From positions 1 to 48,769 of the forward strand of contig JAPLUU010000008.1 in assembly GCA_026397515.1 (NCBI GenBank): a stretch of DNA of 48,769 nucleotides. Reading direction: 5' to 3'. The translations under genes and the position numbers were made by a program. Numbering within the stretch: the first letter of the stretch is position 1; each line of letters begins with the position of its first letter. Below, piece by piece: positions 39,985 to 48,151 of this stretch. Below the pieces are notes generated by a model. The model made no database searches. It had not been told where the DNA came from and saw nothing but the letters and a program-made list of their open reading frames with translations. This DNA is from a candidate division SR1 bacterium (GTDB lineage: Bacteria > Patescibacteriota > Gracilibacteria > Absconditabacterales > Absconditicoccaceae).

Positions 39985-40290
39985 ATTGCCAGATGATCTT
40001 TCTGGCAATAAAGTAATAAAACTAACGCTCTATAAGTTGGATAGCATATATCGTACCAAACATTCCAACTAAAACTTAAACCACTTTTTCCGTGACACTG
40101 GGTATAGATATCATTCCCAGTTAAAAGAAACCAATCGGCGGGGATTACCCACCAGAATTATTCATGCGGTTAAACCGCTCGAAGAAGGGTTGCTGCAAAG
40201 CTCCCCTGAAATGCTCCTACCATGCCTGGTAGAAAGCTGATTGTATTACAAGCTTGTACCATATGGTGACAATACTATACATATTTTATT
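39985..40290 (-). ncRNA. Candidate structured RNA, unidentified
   Basis: This 300-base GC-richer island lies in the 618-base gene-free gap 39842-40459. It holds several strong hairpins: ATTGCCAGA/TCTGGCAAT (39987-40010), AGTTGGA/TCCAACT (about 40035-40070), CTGGG/CCCAG (about 40098-40120), GCGGT-TAA-ACCGC (about 40166-40178) and CTACCA-TGCC-TGGTAG (40217-40232). On the minus strand TTGCTT and TATAGT, 16 bases apart (about 40273-40300), could be its promoter, so the minus strand is favoured. No long open frame exists. It lacks the P4 sequences of RNase P, the tmRNA ends and a good SRP S-domain. Class unknown. Confidence 0.45.
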
Positions 40291-40399
40291 ACAAAAAGCA
40301 AGAGCATTTTAAAGTTTTTTTATTAGCATAAAAATCCCTCTGTTTCAGGGGTATTTAGGAAGTAAGAATATTTGGTTTGAAATACTTGTTTCCAAATAT

Positions 40400-40427
40400 T
40401 TGACAAATATTAAAAAGTAGGTATAAT
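40400..40427 (+). promoter_or_regulatory. Consensus promoter upstream of the 95-residue gene
   Basis: TTGACA (40400-40405) and TATAAT (40422-40427) are 16 bases apart. A second TATAAT lies at about 40446-40451, eight bases before the ATG at 40460, so a leaderless start is also possible. Confidence 0.7.
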
Positions 40428-40459
40428 ATATATATAATTTTATACTATAATACATTCAC

Positions 40460-40747
40460 ATGGACCAAATTTTAGCGTATCAAGCAAAACACACAACAAA
40501 AAAATGAGCAGGTCAAGAAGTTTGAACAGAGCTCAATACTAGTTTTGAAGCACCAAAACAACCAAGGAAACGAAACAAGGAAGCTGTCAAAGAAGAACTC
40601 ATACACACCTTAGATCGTGTAAATATTTTCAAAAAATTCTATGAACTCGTCAAAGAAATGAGAAAATTAGAAAAAGAACATAAAAAATTACAACAAGAAT
40701 TTGACGAAATCAAGCATTTTATGCCAGAACTTCCAATGTCAAAATAA
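40460..40747 (+). CDS. Small coiled-coil protein, unknown
   Basis: The 95-residue protein begins MDQILAYQAKHTTKKGAGQEVGTEL, with two TGA glycines. It continues through a Lys/Pro-rich stretch (APKQPRKRNK) into a charged helix (LVKEMRKLEKEHKKLQQEFDEIKHF) likely to form a coiled coil, ending MPELPMSK. No signal peptide or known motif. It has a consensus promoter and lies 66 bases before the exported protein gene at 40814. Confidence 0.65.
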
Positions 40748-40813
40748 ATTGACAATCCAGTATCAAAAAGTAAGAATATATAGCATATAAACTTTATCGT
40801 ATAATGATTGCTC

Positions 40814-41530
40814 ATGATCAATACCATCAAACATGCAATACAGGAAGGAGCTTCAAAATGTATAAAAGCAATACTGATAGTAGGGACTACCCTTTTTATC
40901 ACGTTGAACGTATGAGCAAATCCGACCAGCGCCGCAACCAAGAAAGAACTCAAAGATATATGTAAACAGAATCCCGACAAAGAGATAGTAGTCAAAGTAG
41001 AAGACCAACAATCAGATAAGATAGCAAAGTTTGAAAGTACAAAAGATAGCATCAAAGATCCCTATGATCAAATTAAATCGTATGTAAACGTTGAAGACAC
41101 GGCATATTTCATGCAACTCAAAAAACACATGGAAACCAAAGATAGCAGCGAACAGATCAAGTGTAAGGCAGTAGTATATGCAATTTTACAAGACACCACA
41201 CTCACTGCAGAACAGAAAAAAATTCTTTCCCTATCACAATTTGAAATCCTAGCAAGAATGCCAGGAAGTGATTATAAATTCTCGAAGAAAAGTGGCGGAC
41301 GACTAAAAACACATCCGGACGACTCAATATACAAAGATAGAGTTCAATGGTATTTAGCATATAAAACATATTTAACAGGTTTAGATTTAAATGAAAGATT
41401 AAAACAATCAGAAAACAAATTAGAACAATCAGAAAACAAATTAGAACAATCAGAAAACAAATTAAAACAATCAGAACGAGAATTAAATCTACTCAAAAAA
41501 CTACTTAATGAATATAAAACAAACAAGTAA
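40814..41530 (+). CDS. Exported protein with a C-terminal heptad-repeat coiled coil
   Basis: The 238-residue protein has an N-terminal signal: basic start, hydrophobic core (AILIVGTTLFITLNVGA), then NPTSAATKK with a plausible cleavage after SAA. The mature part has two Cys (DICKQ, IKCKAV), which could form a disulfide, and a domain to about residue 190. A coiled coil follows, with KLEQSEN repeated in tandem three times. TATAAT (40800-40805) ends eight bases before the ATG, so the 5' leader would be two bases or less. It is followed 21 bases later by the 730-residue gene. No family was recognised. Confidence 0.65.
41402..41479 (+). repeat. 21-base tandem repeat encoding KLEQSEN
   Basis: Three 21-base units start near 41402, 41423 and 41444, with a partial fourth. 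They are nearly identical, which indicates recent expansion. Each adds one heptad to the coiled coil. Confidence 0.85.
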
Positions 41531-41551
41531 TATTTTAAAACAACATAAAAT

Positions 41552-43744
41552 ATGGGAGGAATAGATATTCAACAGACAAAAGAAACATGATCCAAAGATT
41601 CTTTAGCAGAAAGTAATTTTGATAAACTCCAAAAAGCATATCCTAATGAAAAAGACAAACTAAATTTTCTCAATGATACTAAATTTTCAGATATAAAAGA
41701 ACAATTATCCAAAACCATAAGTGAACTAGCAAAAGATGAAACAATATCACAAGAATATTTTTGGAAAAACATTCAAAAAACAATAGAAGACGCATTTAAT
41801 GATCCTACGTTTGATATGGTATTTGAATTAAAAGAACAACAAGCAAACAACATATATCTTTACAGAGAAGCATTCAAAAACAAAAAAATACAAGAAGCAA
41901 CAGATATTAACGAAGATAAAACAGATATTAACGAAGATAAAACAGATATTAACGAAGACAAAACAAAAGCAAATATTGAAGAAATTAAAATTCTCCGATG
42001 AGAATTAAAGCAATGATACACAAATATAGATGCAAAATATAAACCAACAATAGACCAACGCGAAACATTTAAAAAAGAGAATATAAAAATAAAATCGATT
42101 CTCGAAGATAAAAATTTTAAAGATTTAGATCAAGACAAACAAAATCTCTATATAAGCTATCGCTATGCAGGAGAACAAATTGCAAAAGAAGCGACAGAAA
42201 ACAAAACAATTACTCAAGCAAATTATGATTTCATCACCAAATTCAATCAATTAGACAAAGAGCTCGAGATAGAAAGTCCTATAGAAATTTGAGAAGATAT
42301 AAAAATCATAGAAGAAGAAGAAACACCTGATAAAAACCCAGATGATATTACCGAACATTCGATAAAAGATATCGTGTACAACAAAAATCTATGAGCAGAC
42401 CTAGTCAAAAACAATGCAGATGTAGAAGATTTTGTGTTGGATACCGAGACAGATACACTCGATGATAAAGAGATAACAGACAATACCGATATCAAAGAAA
42501 AAATTGAGGATAATCTAGGAACATGGTACAAAGAAGAGATACAATCAGGAATCAGTACATTATTAAAGAAAAATAAATTAGACGCATACACAGAAAATTT
42601 TGACGAATCAGGAAAACTTATCAATACCGATAAGATACCCGATAAAGACAAACAGAAATTACAGAAGATTAGCGATAAAATTATCGATACCTATACAGCA
42701 CAAGCACAAGAAAAAATACTCAAAGATACCAATGAAGTGATAAAGAGCAAAGCCGTAGGCGCGTTGTTGCAGAATATTGGCCAATATTTTAAGATAGATA
42801 ATTTTGCAAAAGAGTTTACGATAGATCTAAAATCAGGGATAAGCTTTGATGAAAAACAGTTACAACTCTCGGGAAGTATGGAAGGGAAAAACATAAGTTT
42901 CTATTATGATATGAATACGGGAGAAGTATCTGCTGATGATTTTGTCCATTACAACAAAGAAGATGAGACGTTTTATATAGATAGAGGAAACAAAGATAGT
43001 AAAGGTCGCGAAAAATTACCACTCAAAATGCCTACATTGAAAAATACATTGAAAGACAGTGAATCCGTATATAGCAAAGCGATACCAGATACATTAAAGA
43101 ATGCAGACACACCAGATGAATACAAAACACAGCTTAATGATATACCATTTTCTGTGCATCAAGAAAGCCCAGTAGCTGATACTATAATAGAACATACTAT
43201 GGCAAAAAATATAGCGATTCAAGAGACTCAAGATTTTTTGAAAGACTATATTCCTACAAAAAATGCATATAGCAAAGACAAAGAAATGCGAGAATATTCA
43301 CTCTATACGATGATAGATACAAGTTTTGATCGATATACAACAAATGAAATCAAACAACGAAGAAATCTATTGGAAAGATTCACCAGTAAAATGAGTGAAA
43401 AGAATCCGACCTTCAAAGATGAAATGATCCAAGGAATATTTGGTGAAAACACGGTAGAAAAAGATACCAATGGAAAATATGATACCAGCAAATGACCAAG
43501 TATGTACAATTTTCTTCGTGGACTCACCTACGAACAACCAGGAACAATCAAAAATGAAGTGATGGATATACTTTTTTTTGAACAAATAGTAACGGAGTTA
43601 GAAAGTAACGATGGAGACACAAAAAAACTAAAAGACAAATCACCCAAATACAAAGCATTACGAACTGACCGAGAAAGCACACAAGAACAGTTATCAGCAG
43701 ATACTATAGATTTTGACAAGGCATACGAAAATCCTACAGCATAA
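41552..43744 (+). CDS. Large acidic unknown protein with a triplicated heptapeptide
   Basis: The 730-residue protein is very rich in Asp, Glu, Lys and Asn. There is no signal peptide or membrane helix. About residues 117-137 are three copies of TDINEDK (21-base DNA repeat). A region near residues 425-480 has strands (FTIDLKSGISFDEKQLQLSGSMEGKNISFYYDMNTGEVS). TGA codons encode few glycines (for example residue 13 and SKGPSMY). The ATG lies 21 bases after the exported-protein gene, so the two are co-transcribed. Their parallel triplicated heptads suggest related evolution or interaction. No family was recognised; a cytoplasmic partner or effector is possible. Confidence 0.65.
41900..41962 (+). 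repeat. 21-base tandem repeat encoding TDINEDK
   Basis: Three consecutive 21-base units (41900, 41921, 41942) differ by only one base (GATAAA/GACAAA in the last), implying recent duplication in frame. Confidence 0.88.
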
Positions 43745-43768
43745 AAAAAAACGGCTCCAAAGAACCGT
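43743..43768 (-). terminator. Terminator of dnaA
   Basis: On the minus strand ACGGTTC (43762-43768) pairs with GAGCCGT (43751-43757) around TTTG, followed by a run of nine T. A second hairpin, CCTCCC/GGGAGG, lies at about 43787-43805, closer to dnaA. Confidence 0.75.
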
Positions 43769-43841
43769 CCATTATTTATACTAAGAACCTCCCTGTTAGG
43801 GGAGGAAACAAAAGGTGGGGTTGTTACGCGTTCCAAAAATT

Positions 43842-45320
43842 TTATTTCCCTAGTCGATCTACAAAAACTTCATAATCATGGGCCAAATCTTGGTCTTTTT
43901 TTATTTTCTTCTCGGTATTGTTGATTGCATAAATAACTGCTGCATGACCTTTTCCACCAAAGTGGTCACCTATCCTTTCAAGTGTTCGACTAAAGTATTT
44001 CTTTGCCAACAACATCAATATCTGACGCGCATTGGTAATCTCTTTTTTTCTTGATTCAGATTTCAATTCTTGGACGGAGAGTCAGTAATATTGAGCTACC
44101 ATATCTACGAGAAGATCAAAATTTTTGGTTCACTTGGTATTGGATGCAACCGCAGTTTCTGTAGCTTCAGCGGTATGTTCGACTTTATAGCCTAAGGTTT
44201 TCAAACATTCATACACATCTTTTTCGTCCACTTCTTTATGTAAAATAGCTTTTCTACTGAGAAGAATATTCAATGCTCATTCAAGCTCTCTGACATTTTC
44301 TTTGATATATTTTGCGAGAATTTCAAGATAGTTGAAATCCAAATCTTCTCATTTGGTCATGAGTTTAGATTGTAATATAGCGATTCTTGTTTCAAAATCT
44401 GGTGATTTTATATCAGCAACCAATCCTAGAGCAAAACGTGATTTGAGTCTTGGTTCGATATGGACAAGCTCTTTGGGAGGACGATCAGAAGAAAGAATTA
44501 TTTGTTTTTGCTTGAGTTGGAAATCATTGAAGATATTGTGAAATATTTCTTGTGTTTTATCTTTGTCTGCGAGAAATTGGACATCATCAATAAGAAGAAC
44601 ATCCACATCATCAAATTTTTTCAAGACATTCGTCAATTTATTGCTCTTGATAGCAGTTACGATTTCATCAATTAATTTCGTCACCGGCAAATAGACGACA
44701 ACCTTATTGGGATGTTTTGCCATAATATCATTTCCTATCGCTTGCATCAAATGCGTTTTTCCAAGTCCTACCGTTCCATAAAGAAACAAAGGATTATATG
44801 CTTGTCCAGGATTAGCAGCAACCGCTTTAGCAGCTGAAAATGCTATATTATTAGTTGCTCAAACGACAAAATTATCAAAGGTAAATTTAGGGTCAAAAAG
44901 AATACCAAAAAACTGAGATAATTCATATTTGATAGTATTTTTTTCTAGAGTAAGTTCAGTTTTGTGAGTTTCTTTAACATGTAAAAGTTTTTTGATATCG
45001 ACATGCAAATCATTGGTACTAGAAAATTTTGCATAAATAAGAAATTTAATACTAAACTGTTCGTTATAGACTTCATTGATAGATTCTTTGAGTGATTTTG
45101 CAAAAAATTTCTTGGCTTGAGTGAGGACAAACTCGTTCGGCACACCAAAAACTACAACCTTATCGTGTTCATCGATATCTATAATTCCCACTCTACACAA
45201 AAAAGAGAGAATCTTTTTGTGATCCTGTTGTTGTGCGAGATGGACGAGCGTTCTTTCTCGAACCCCATGAAACAATGCTATTTTTTCCGCATCATATTGT
45301 TCTATCATATCGATGAGCAT
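43842..45320 (-). CDS. dnaA: Chromosomal replication initiator DnaA
   Basis: The 492-residue protein has the DnaA architecture. After an atypical N-terminal domain come TFDNFVVGATNNIAFSAAKAVA and Walker A GTVGLGKTHL (residue 182 on). Walker B is VLLIDDVQFL, with sensor DRPPKEL and an ALGLVADIKSPDFETR box. The C-terminal DNA-binding domain has the signature region GDHFGGKGHAAVIYAINNTEKKI. It opens the origin by binding DnaA boxes with ATP. No TTATCCACA box cluster was seen in this window, so the origin is probably elsewhere. The gene is the last of a minus-strand operon, nine bases after the 128-residue gene. Confidence 0.95.
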
Positions 45321-45329
45321 AGTTCAACA

Positions 45330-45716
45330 TTAGGAAGTAAAGTAGGTATCAATACTATCTGCTATATGTTGAGAAAGTTTTCCATCAGCATATAAGATAT
45401 GTTCACACGCTTGAATATCGTCAGGAGTGAATCATTGCAGCGACAAAAGTTCTGATATATTTGCGTAGGGCTTGGTTGTAACAAATTTTTCTAGATATTC
45501 AATGAATAATATAAGCTTGGTAGTATCTGATGATTGCTTAATCTTATGACGAAGCATATCCTTACCTAAATCTTGTGTCTGCTGATCAACATCGTGCATA
45601 TGATGGATCAATTGCTGTTTTCTACGATAGAGCAACCAAAAATAGAGAACAAAAAATAGACACACCCCAAAAAAAGCAACAATACCAAATAGCTGAATAT
45701 ACCATCACAGACGCAT
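45330..45716 (-). CDS. Small membrane protein between VWA and dnaA
   Basis: The 128-residue protein starts at ATG 45714-45716: MRLGWYIQLFGIVAFFGVCLFFVLYFWLLYRRKQQ, one membrane helix (about residues 8-28) with a basic stop. A cytoplasmic helical domain follows, ending GFTPDDIQACEHILYADGKLSQHI. This layout resembles DUF4381-type proteins often found beside VWA proteins in MoxR/Bat operons, which is only a contextual guess. Two glycines are TGA. The stop lies nine bases before the dnaA ATG. Confidence 0.6.
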
Positions 45717-45781
45717 ACCTTCAATATTAGGAATTGCTAAGAACGAAAAATCTCACATACTACGAAACAAAGTAAAAAAAA

Positions 45782-46522
45782 TTAAAGAAATACGACTAAA
45801 ATAACTAATACACCAAGTAACGAGTAAAGAAATATACGTTGAGATAATGGCAAAGTAAAGCCATGATACAAAAGTTGTTGAGCAGAAAAGGTTTCTACAT
45901 TAGTCAACGTAGTATACGGAAGATGCAATGAGTGTGCAAAAGTATCATTACGCGCACTAAAGACAGATGTACCATTATCGTAATAGAGAATATTGTTGGC
46001 ATGTCTGACTTTATCACCAGCAAGCGATCCTAGTCACAATAAAGAAGTTCATTTAGCAATAGTGATACCACCTTGTTGAGCTTGCACATCAAAGTCAGAA
46101 AGAATGATATAGGAAGTAGAGTCATCACGAAGAAGTCAGCTCAGTTGAGCAAAATCCTTGGCTCACGTTGCCAATAAATTTGTAGTTATTCAATTCAGAT
46201 ATAAGAGAAAAGTTCAGGTATCAAACGTAGGAGGAATAATATAGTCAGTACCAGCATTAAAAAGAATGAGTCCATACGAAAATTGAGGATCAGAGGAAAT
46301 TATTTTTTGAATAAGGAATTTAGCTGCTTGGATTCTAGAAATTTTTTGTGTTCACGAAAAAACGTCGAGTGTATTCATTGTCCTATTGATATCCAAGACA
46401 AAAACCACCTTCTGGTCAGGAGCAACATTTTTTCCGCTTTCACCAAACGCTAAAAAACTCGCCAAACCGAGGGCGATGACAAGTAATATAAGTTTTATAA
46501 GCATAAAAAATCTATAGTTCAT
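45782..46522 (-). CDS. VWA-domain membrane protein (BatA-like)
   Basis: The 246-residue protein has an N-terminal membrane helix (FFMLIKLILLVIALGLASFLAF), then a von Willebrand A-like domain, then a C-terminal helix (LYSLLGVLVILVVFL). The domain begins KVVFVLDINRTMNTLDVFSG and has YGLILFNAG and IILSDFDVQAQ, equivalent to the VWA strands around the metal site. The MIDAS DxSxS reads DINRT, so metal binding may be altered. BatA-type proteins act with MoxR ATPases in envelope stress or protein maturation (family knowledge). ATG 46520-46522 was used; 46504 is possible. Confidence 0.7.
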
Positions 46523-46584
46523 GCAAAAAGATATACAGAATCCTTTATTGTATACAAGAAAATAAAATATTTTTTTTAAATCAA

Positions 46585-46757
46585 TTGCAATATCGCTTAG
46601 TAGGTCGGTTGCAATATCGCTTAGTAGGTAACTAGCCAAGGAATATCGATTTTTAACAAATATGAAGGGGGCAATCGACGAGGGGTTTTTTGCATACTTT
46701 TTTTACCTGGAAGAAAAAAAGTATGGCCCAGCCGGCGAGGCGATAGAAAAAAAATAA
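46585..46757. repeat. Structured dispersed repeat, copy 2
   Basis: It matches 8688-8840. Its first 20 bases, TTGCAATATCGCTTAGTAGG, are duplicated in tandem (46585-46604 and 46609-46628). The internal hairpin CATACTTTTTTT / AAAAAAAGTATG replaces TTACT.../...AGTAA of copy 1, so pairing is preserved by compensatory changes. GGCCCAGCCGGCGAGGCGATAG ends it, two bases before the SufD-like gene stop. Confidence 0.82.
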
Positions 46758-46758
46758 G

Positions 46759-47409
46759 TTATTTTATAAGTTTTTTATATACACTATGTTTTTCTTTATC
46801 ACTAATATCCGTAAAATGCCCTAATACATAGTCGATATATCAGTTGACTAATAAAGTTTGCGACTGCTTTTTAGTCAATCCCCTACTCATCATATAAAAG
46901 AGTTTTTGTTGATCTAAACTATCGATATTTGCTCCATGCGCAGCAGTGACATTATGCGAAGCAACCGTAAGTTTTGGTAAAGTTTTGAGAGAGATATTTT
47001 TACCTAAAACAATATTTTGCTCAAGTAAACGACCATGAACCTGATCCAAATGCTGAGCAGTATCTATAGATCCATCTATAGCAACTTTAGCACCATCCTG
47101 AAGAAAAGAAATGAGATCTACATTAGCTGAAGTGTGTGAATGATGGAGCGAAACCTTAAGTGATCATGTAACGGGATGCTTTGCATCGGAGGTAAATAAG
47201 CCGAATATTGTACACGAACAATGAGGTCATTTGGTGATAATTTGGACATCTATATCTATATCCGACCCAACAATAAGATAAAGTAATGAACTATGGGAAT
47301 CTAATACAATTGTTTTTTTTCCTGAAACATCAAAAACATCAATAAGCTGTAAAGGTTTATCTTTGACAACAGAAACAGGAACAAATATATTGGTGTGAAG
47401 TAAATTCAT
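46759..47409 (-). CDS. SufD-like (SufB/SufD family) protein, short form
   Basis: The 216-residue protein has the C-terminal signature of SufB/SufD: PKLTVASHNVTAAHGANIDSLDQQKLFYMMSRGLTKKQSQTLLV, which matches the family's PxLxAxxxDVxAxHGAxxGxLDxxxLFYLxSRG motif. The N-terminal half has the short beta strands of the right-handed beta-helix. These proteins form the scaffold for Fe-S cluster assembly with SufC. Normal SufD is over 400 residues, so this is a reduced form. TGA encodes Gly near residues 61, 82 and 195. SufB and SufC are not in this window. It begins 11 bases after the membrane-protein gene stop. Confidence 0.78.
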
Positions 47410-47419
47410 AGCAGTAAAT

Positions 47420-47911
47420 TTATTTAGTTAATTCATGTTGTTTGATAAGATTGAGAAGCTGATTTTTTGGCTCAGGATCAGCTGAATTATTATTTACATC
47501 AGGAACTGTTTGTCCACTACTAGTAAATCAATAATCTTCCGTAGTCCCAGAAGTATCAGTAAAACTATTAAGATCTGCTTCAAATGCAGGATCGTAGGCA
47601 TCAAGATCAGAAGATTGAACATCTCCTATATCACCAGAAAGAACGTCAGCAATATTACCAGAAATTTGGGTAGTATTCCAAAAAGGATCACTCCATGTAG
47701 CTGGTTGAGACCGTTGAAATAACGACCAATCATTAGTATCAAGAAAACTAATATAAGTAGATATATTTCGATTCATTTTCGCTAATCCTACAAGAAGAAG
47801 AAATATAATGATAGAAAAAATAGATCGCAAAAGATATTTTAATGTCCTACCGAGAAAACGCATGAGTACATACATAGAAGATAAAAACAAAACTATAAGC
47901 AAAATATACAA
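47420..47911 (-). CDS. Membrane protein with two N-terminal helices and an acidic tail, unknown
   Basis: The 163-residue frame starts at TTG 47909-47911 (or ATG 47873-47875) and ends at TAA 47420-47422. Two hydrophobic helices (about residues 2-20 and 29-46) precede a Ser/Asp/Thr-rich extracytoplasmic part (SGNIADVLSGDIGDVQSSDLDAYDP) that is acidic and probably disordered. One TGA near residue 128 gives Gly. It opens the minus-strand operon with the SufD-like gene, and its promoter region contains a perfect palindrome. No family was recognised. Confidence 0.55.
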
Positions 47912-47924
47912 ATTATCAGACCAC

Positions 47925-47943
47925 TATCAATACTATATTGATA
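47925..47943. promoter_or_regulatory. 19-base palindrome at the promoter of the 47911 gene
   Basis: TATCAATA-CTA-TATTGATA is a perfect inverted repeat. Read on the minus strand it contains TATAGTAT at its centre, a -10-like element, 14 bases before the TTG start. A repressor site is plausible. Confidence 0.5.
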
Positions 47944-48034
47944 TCTTATTTAGATATATGTCCTTGCACGAAAATCTTCCATTCTTTTACTGTATAATAT
48001 CATATATCAAAAAACGAAATAAACTCATCTTTCT

Positions 48035-48072
48035 ATTTGATGTATCAAATATTTATATTTGATTTATCAAAT
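48035..48072 (+). promoter_or_regulatory. Two tandem 16-base operators upstream of the secreted-protein gene
   Basis: ATTTGAT-GT-ATCAAAT (48035-48050) and ATTTGAT-TT-ATCAAAT (48057-48072) share identical arms and start 22 bases apart, two DNA turns. A TTGACA -35 follows at 48082-48087. The layout is that of paired dimeric-regulator sites on one face of the helix. Confidence 0.6.
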
Positions 48073-48102
48073 CAATTAGATTTGACAAAATCTATAAAAA
48101 GA

Positions 48103-48121
48103 TTACATTATAGTAATGTAA
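48103..48121. promoter_or_regulatory. 19-base palindrome overlapping the -10 region
   Basis: TTACATTA-TAG-TAATGTAA is perfect and lies 16 bases after TTGACA (48082-48087), overlapping TACATT or TATAGT as the -10. Its centre TATAGTA is the same as in the palindrome at 47925. Confidence 0.5.
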
Positions 48122-48151
48122 ATAAACACTTTTACCATTTATTATACAACG

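Noticed and set aside
40170-40232. SRP RNA S-domain in the structured island (minus strand TTTCAGG...GCAGCAA)
   Set aside because: The symmetric-loop bases look similar, but the apical stem and GNRA/GGAA loop are missing and the spacing is too short.
41398-41962. CRISPR array
   Set aside because: The repeats are contiguous 21-base in-frame units without spacers inside coding genes; no cas genes are present.
43745-45720. Replication origin next to dnaA
   Set aside because: No cluster of TTATCCACA-like DnaA boxes or AT-rich unwinding repeat is present beside dnaA, which sits at the end of an operon.
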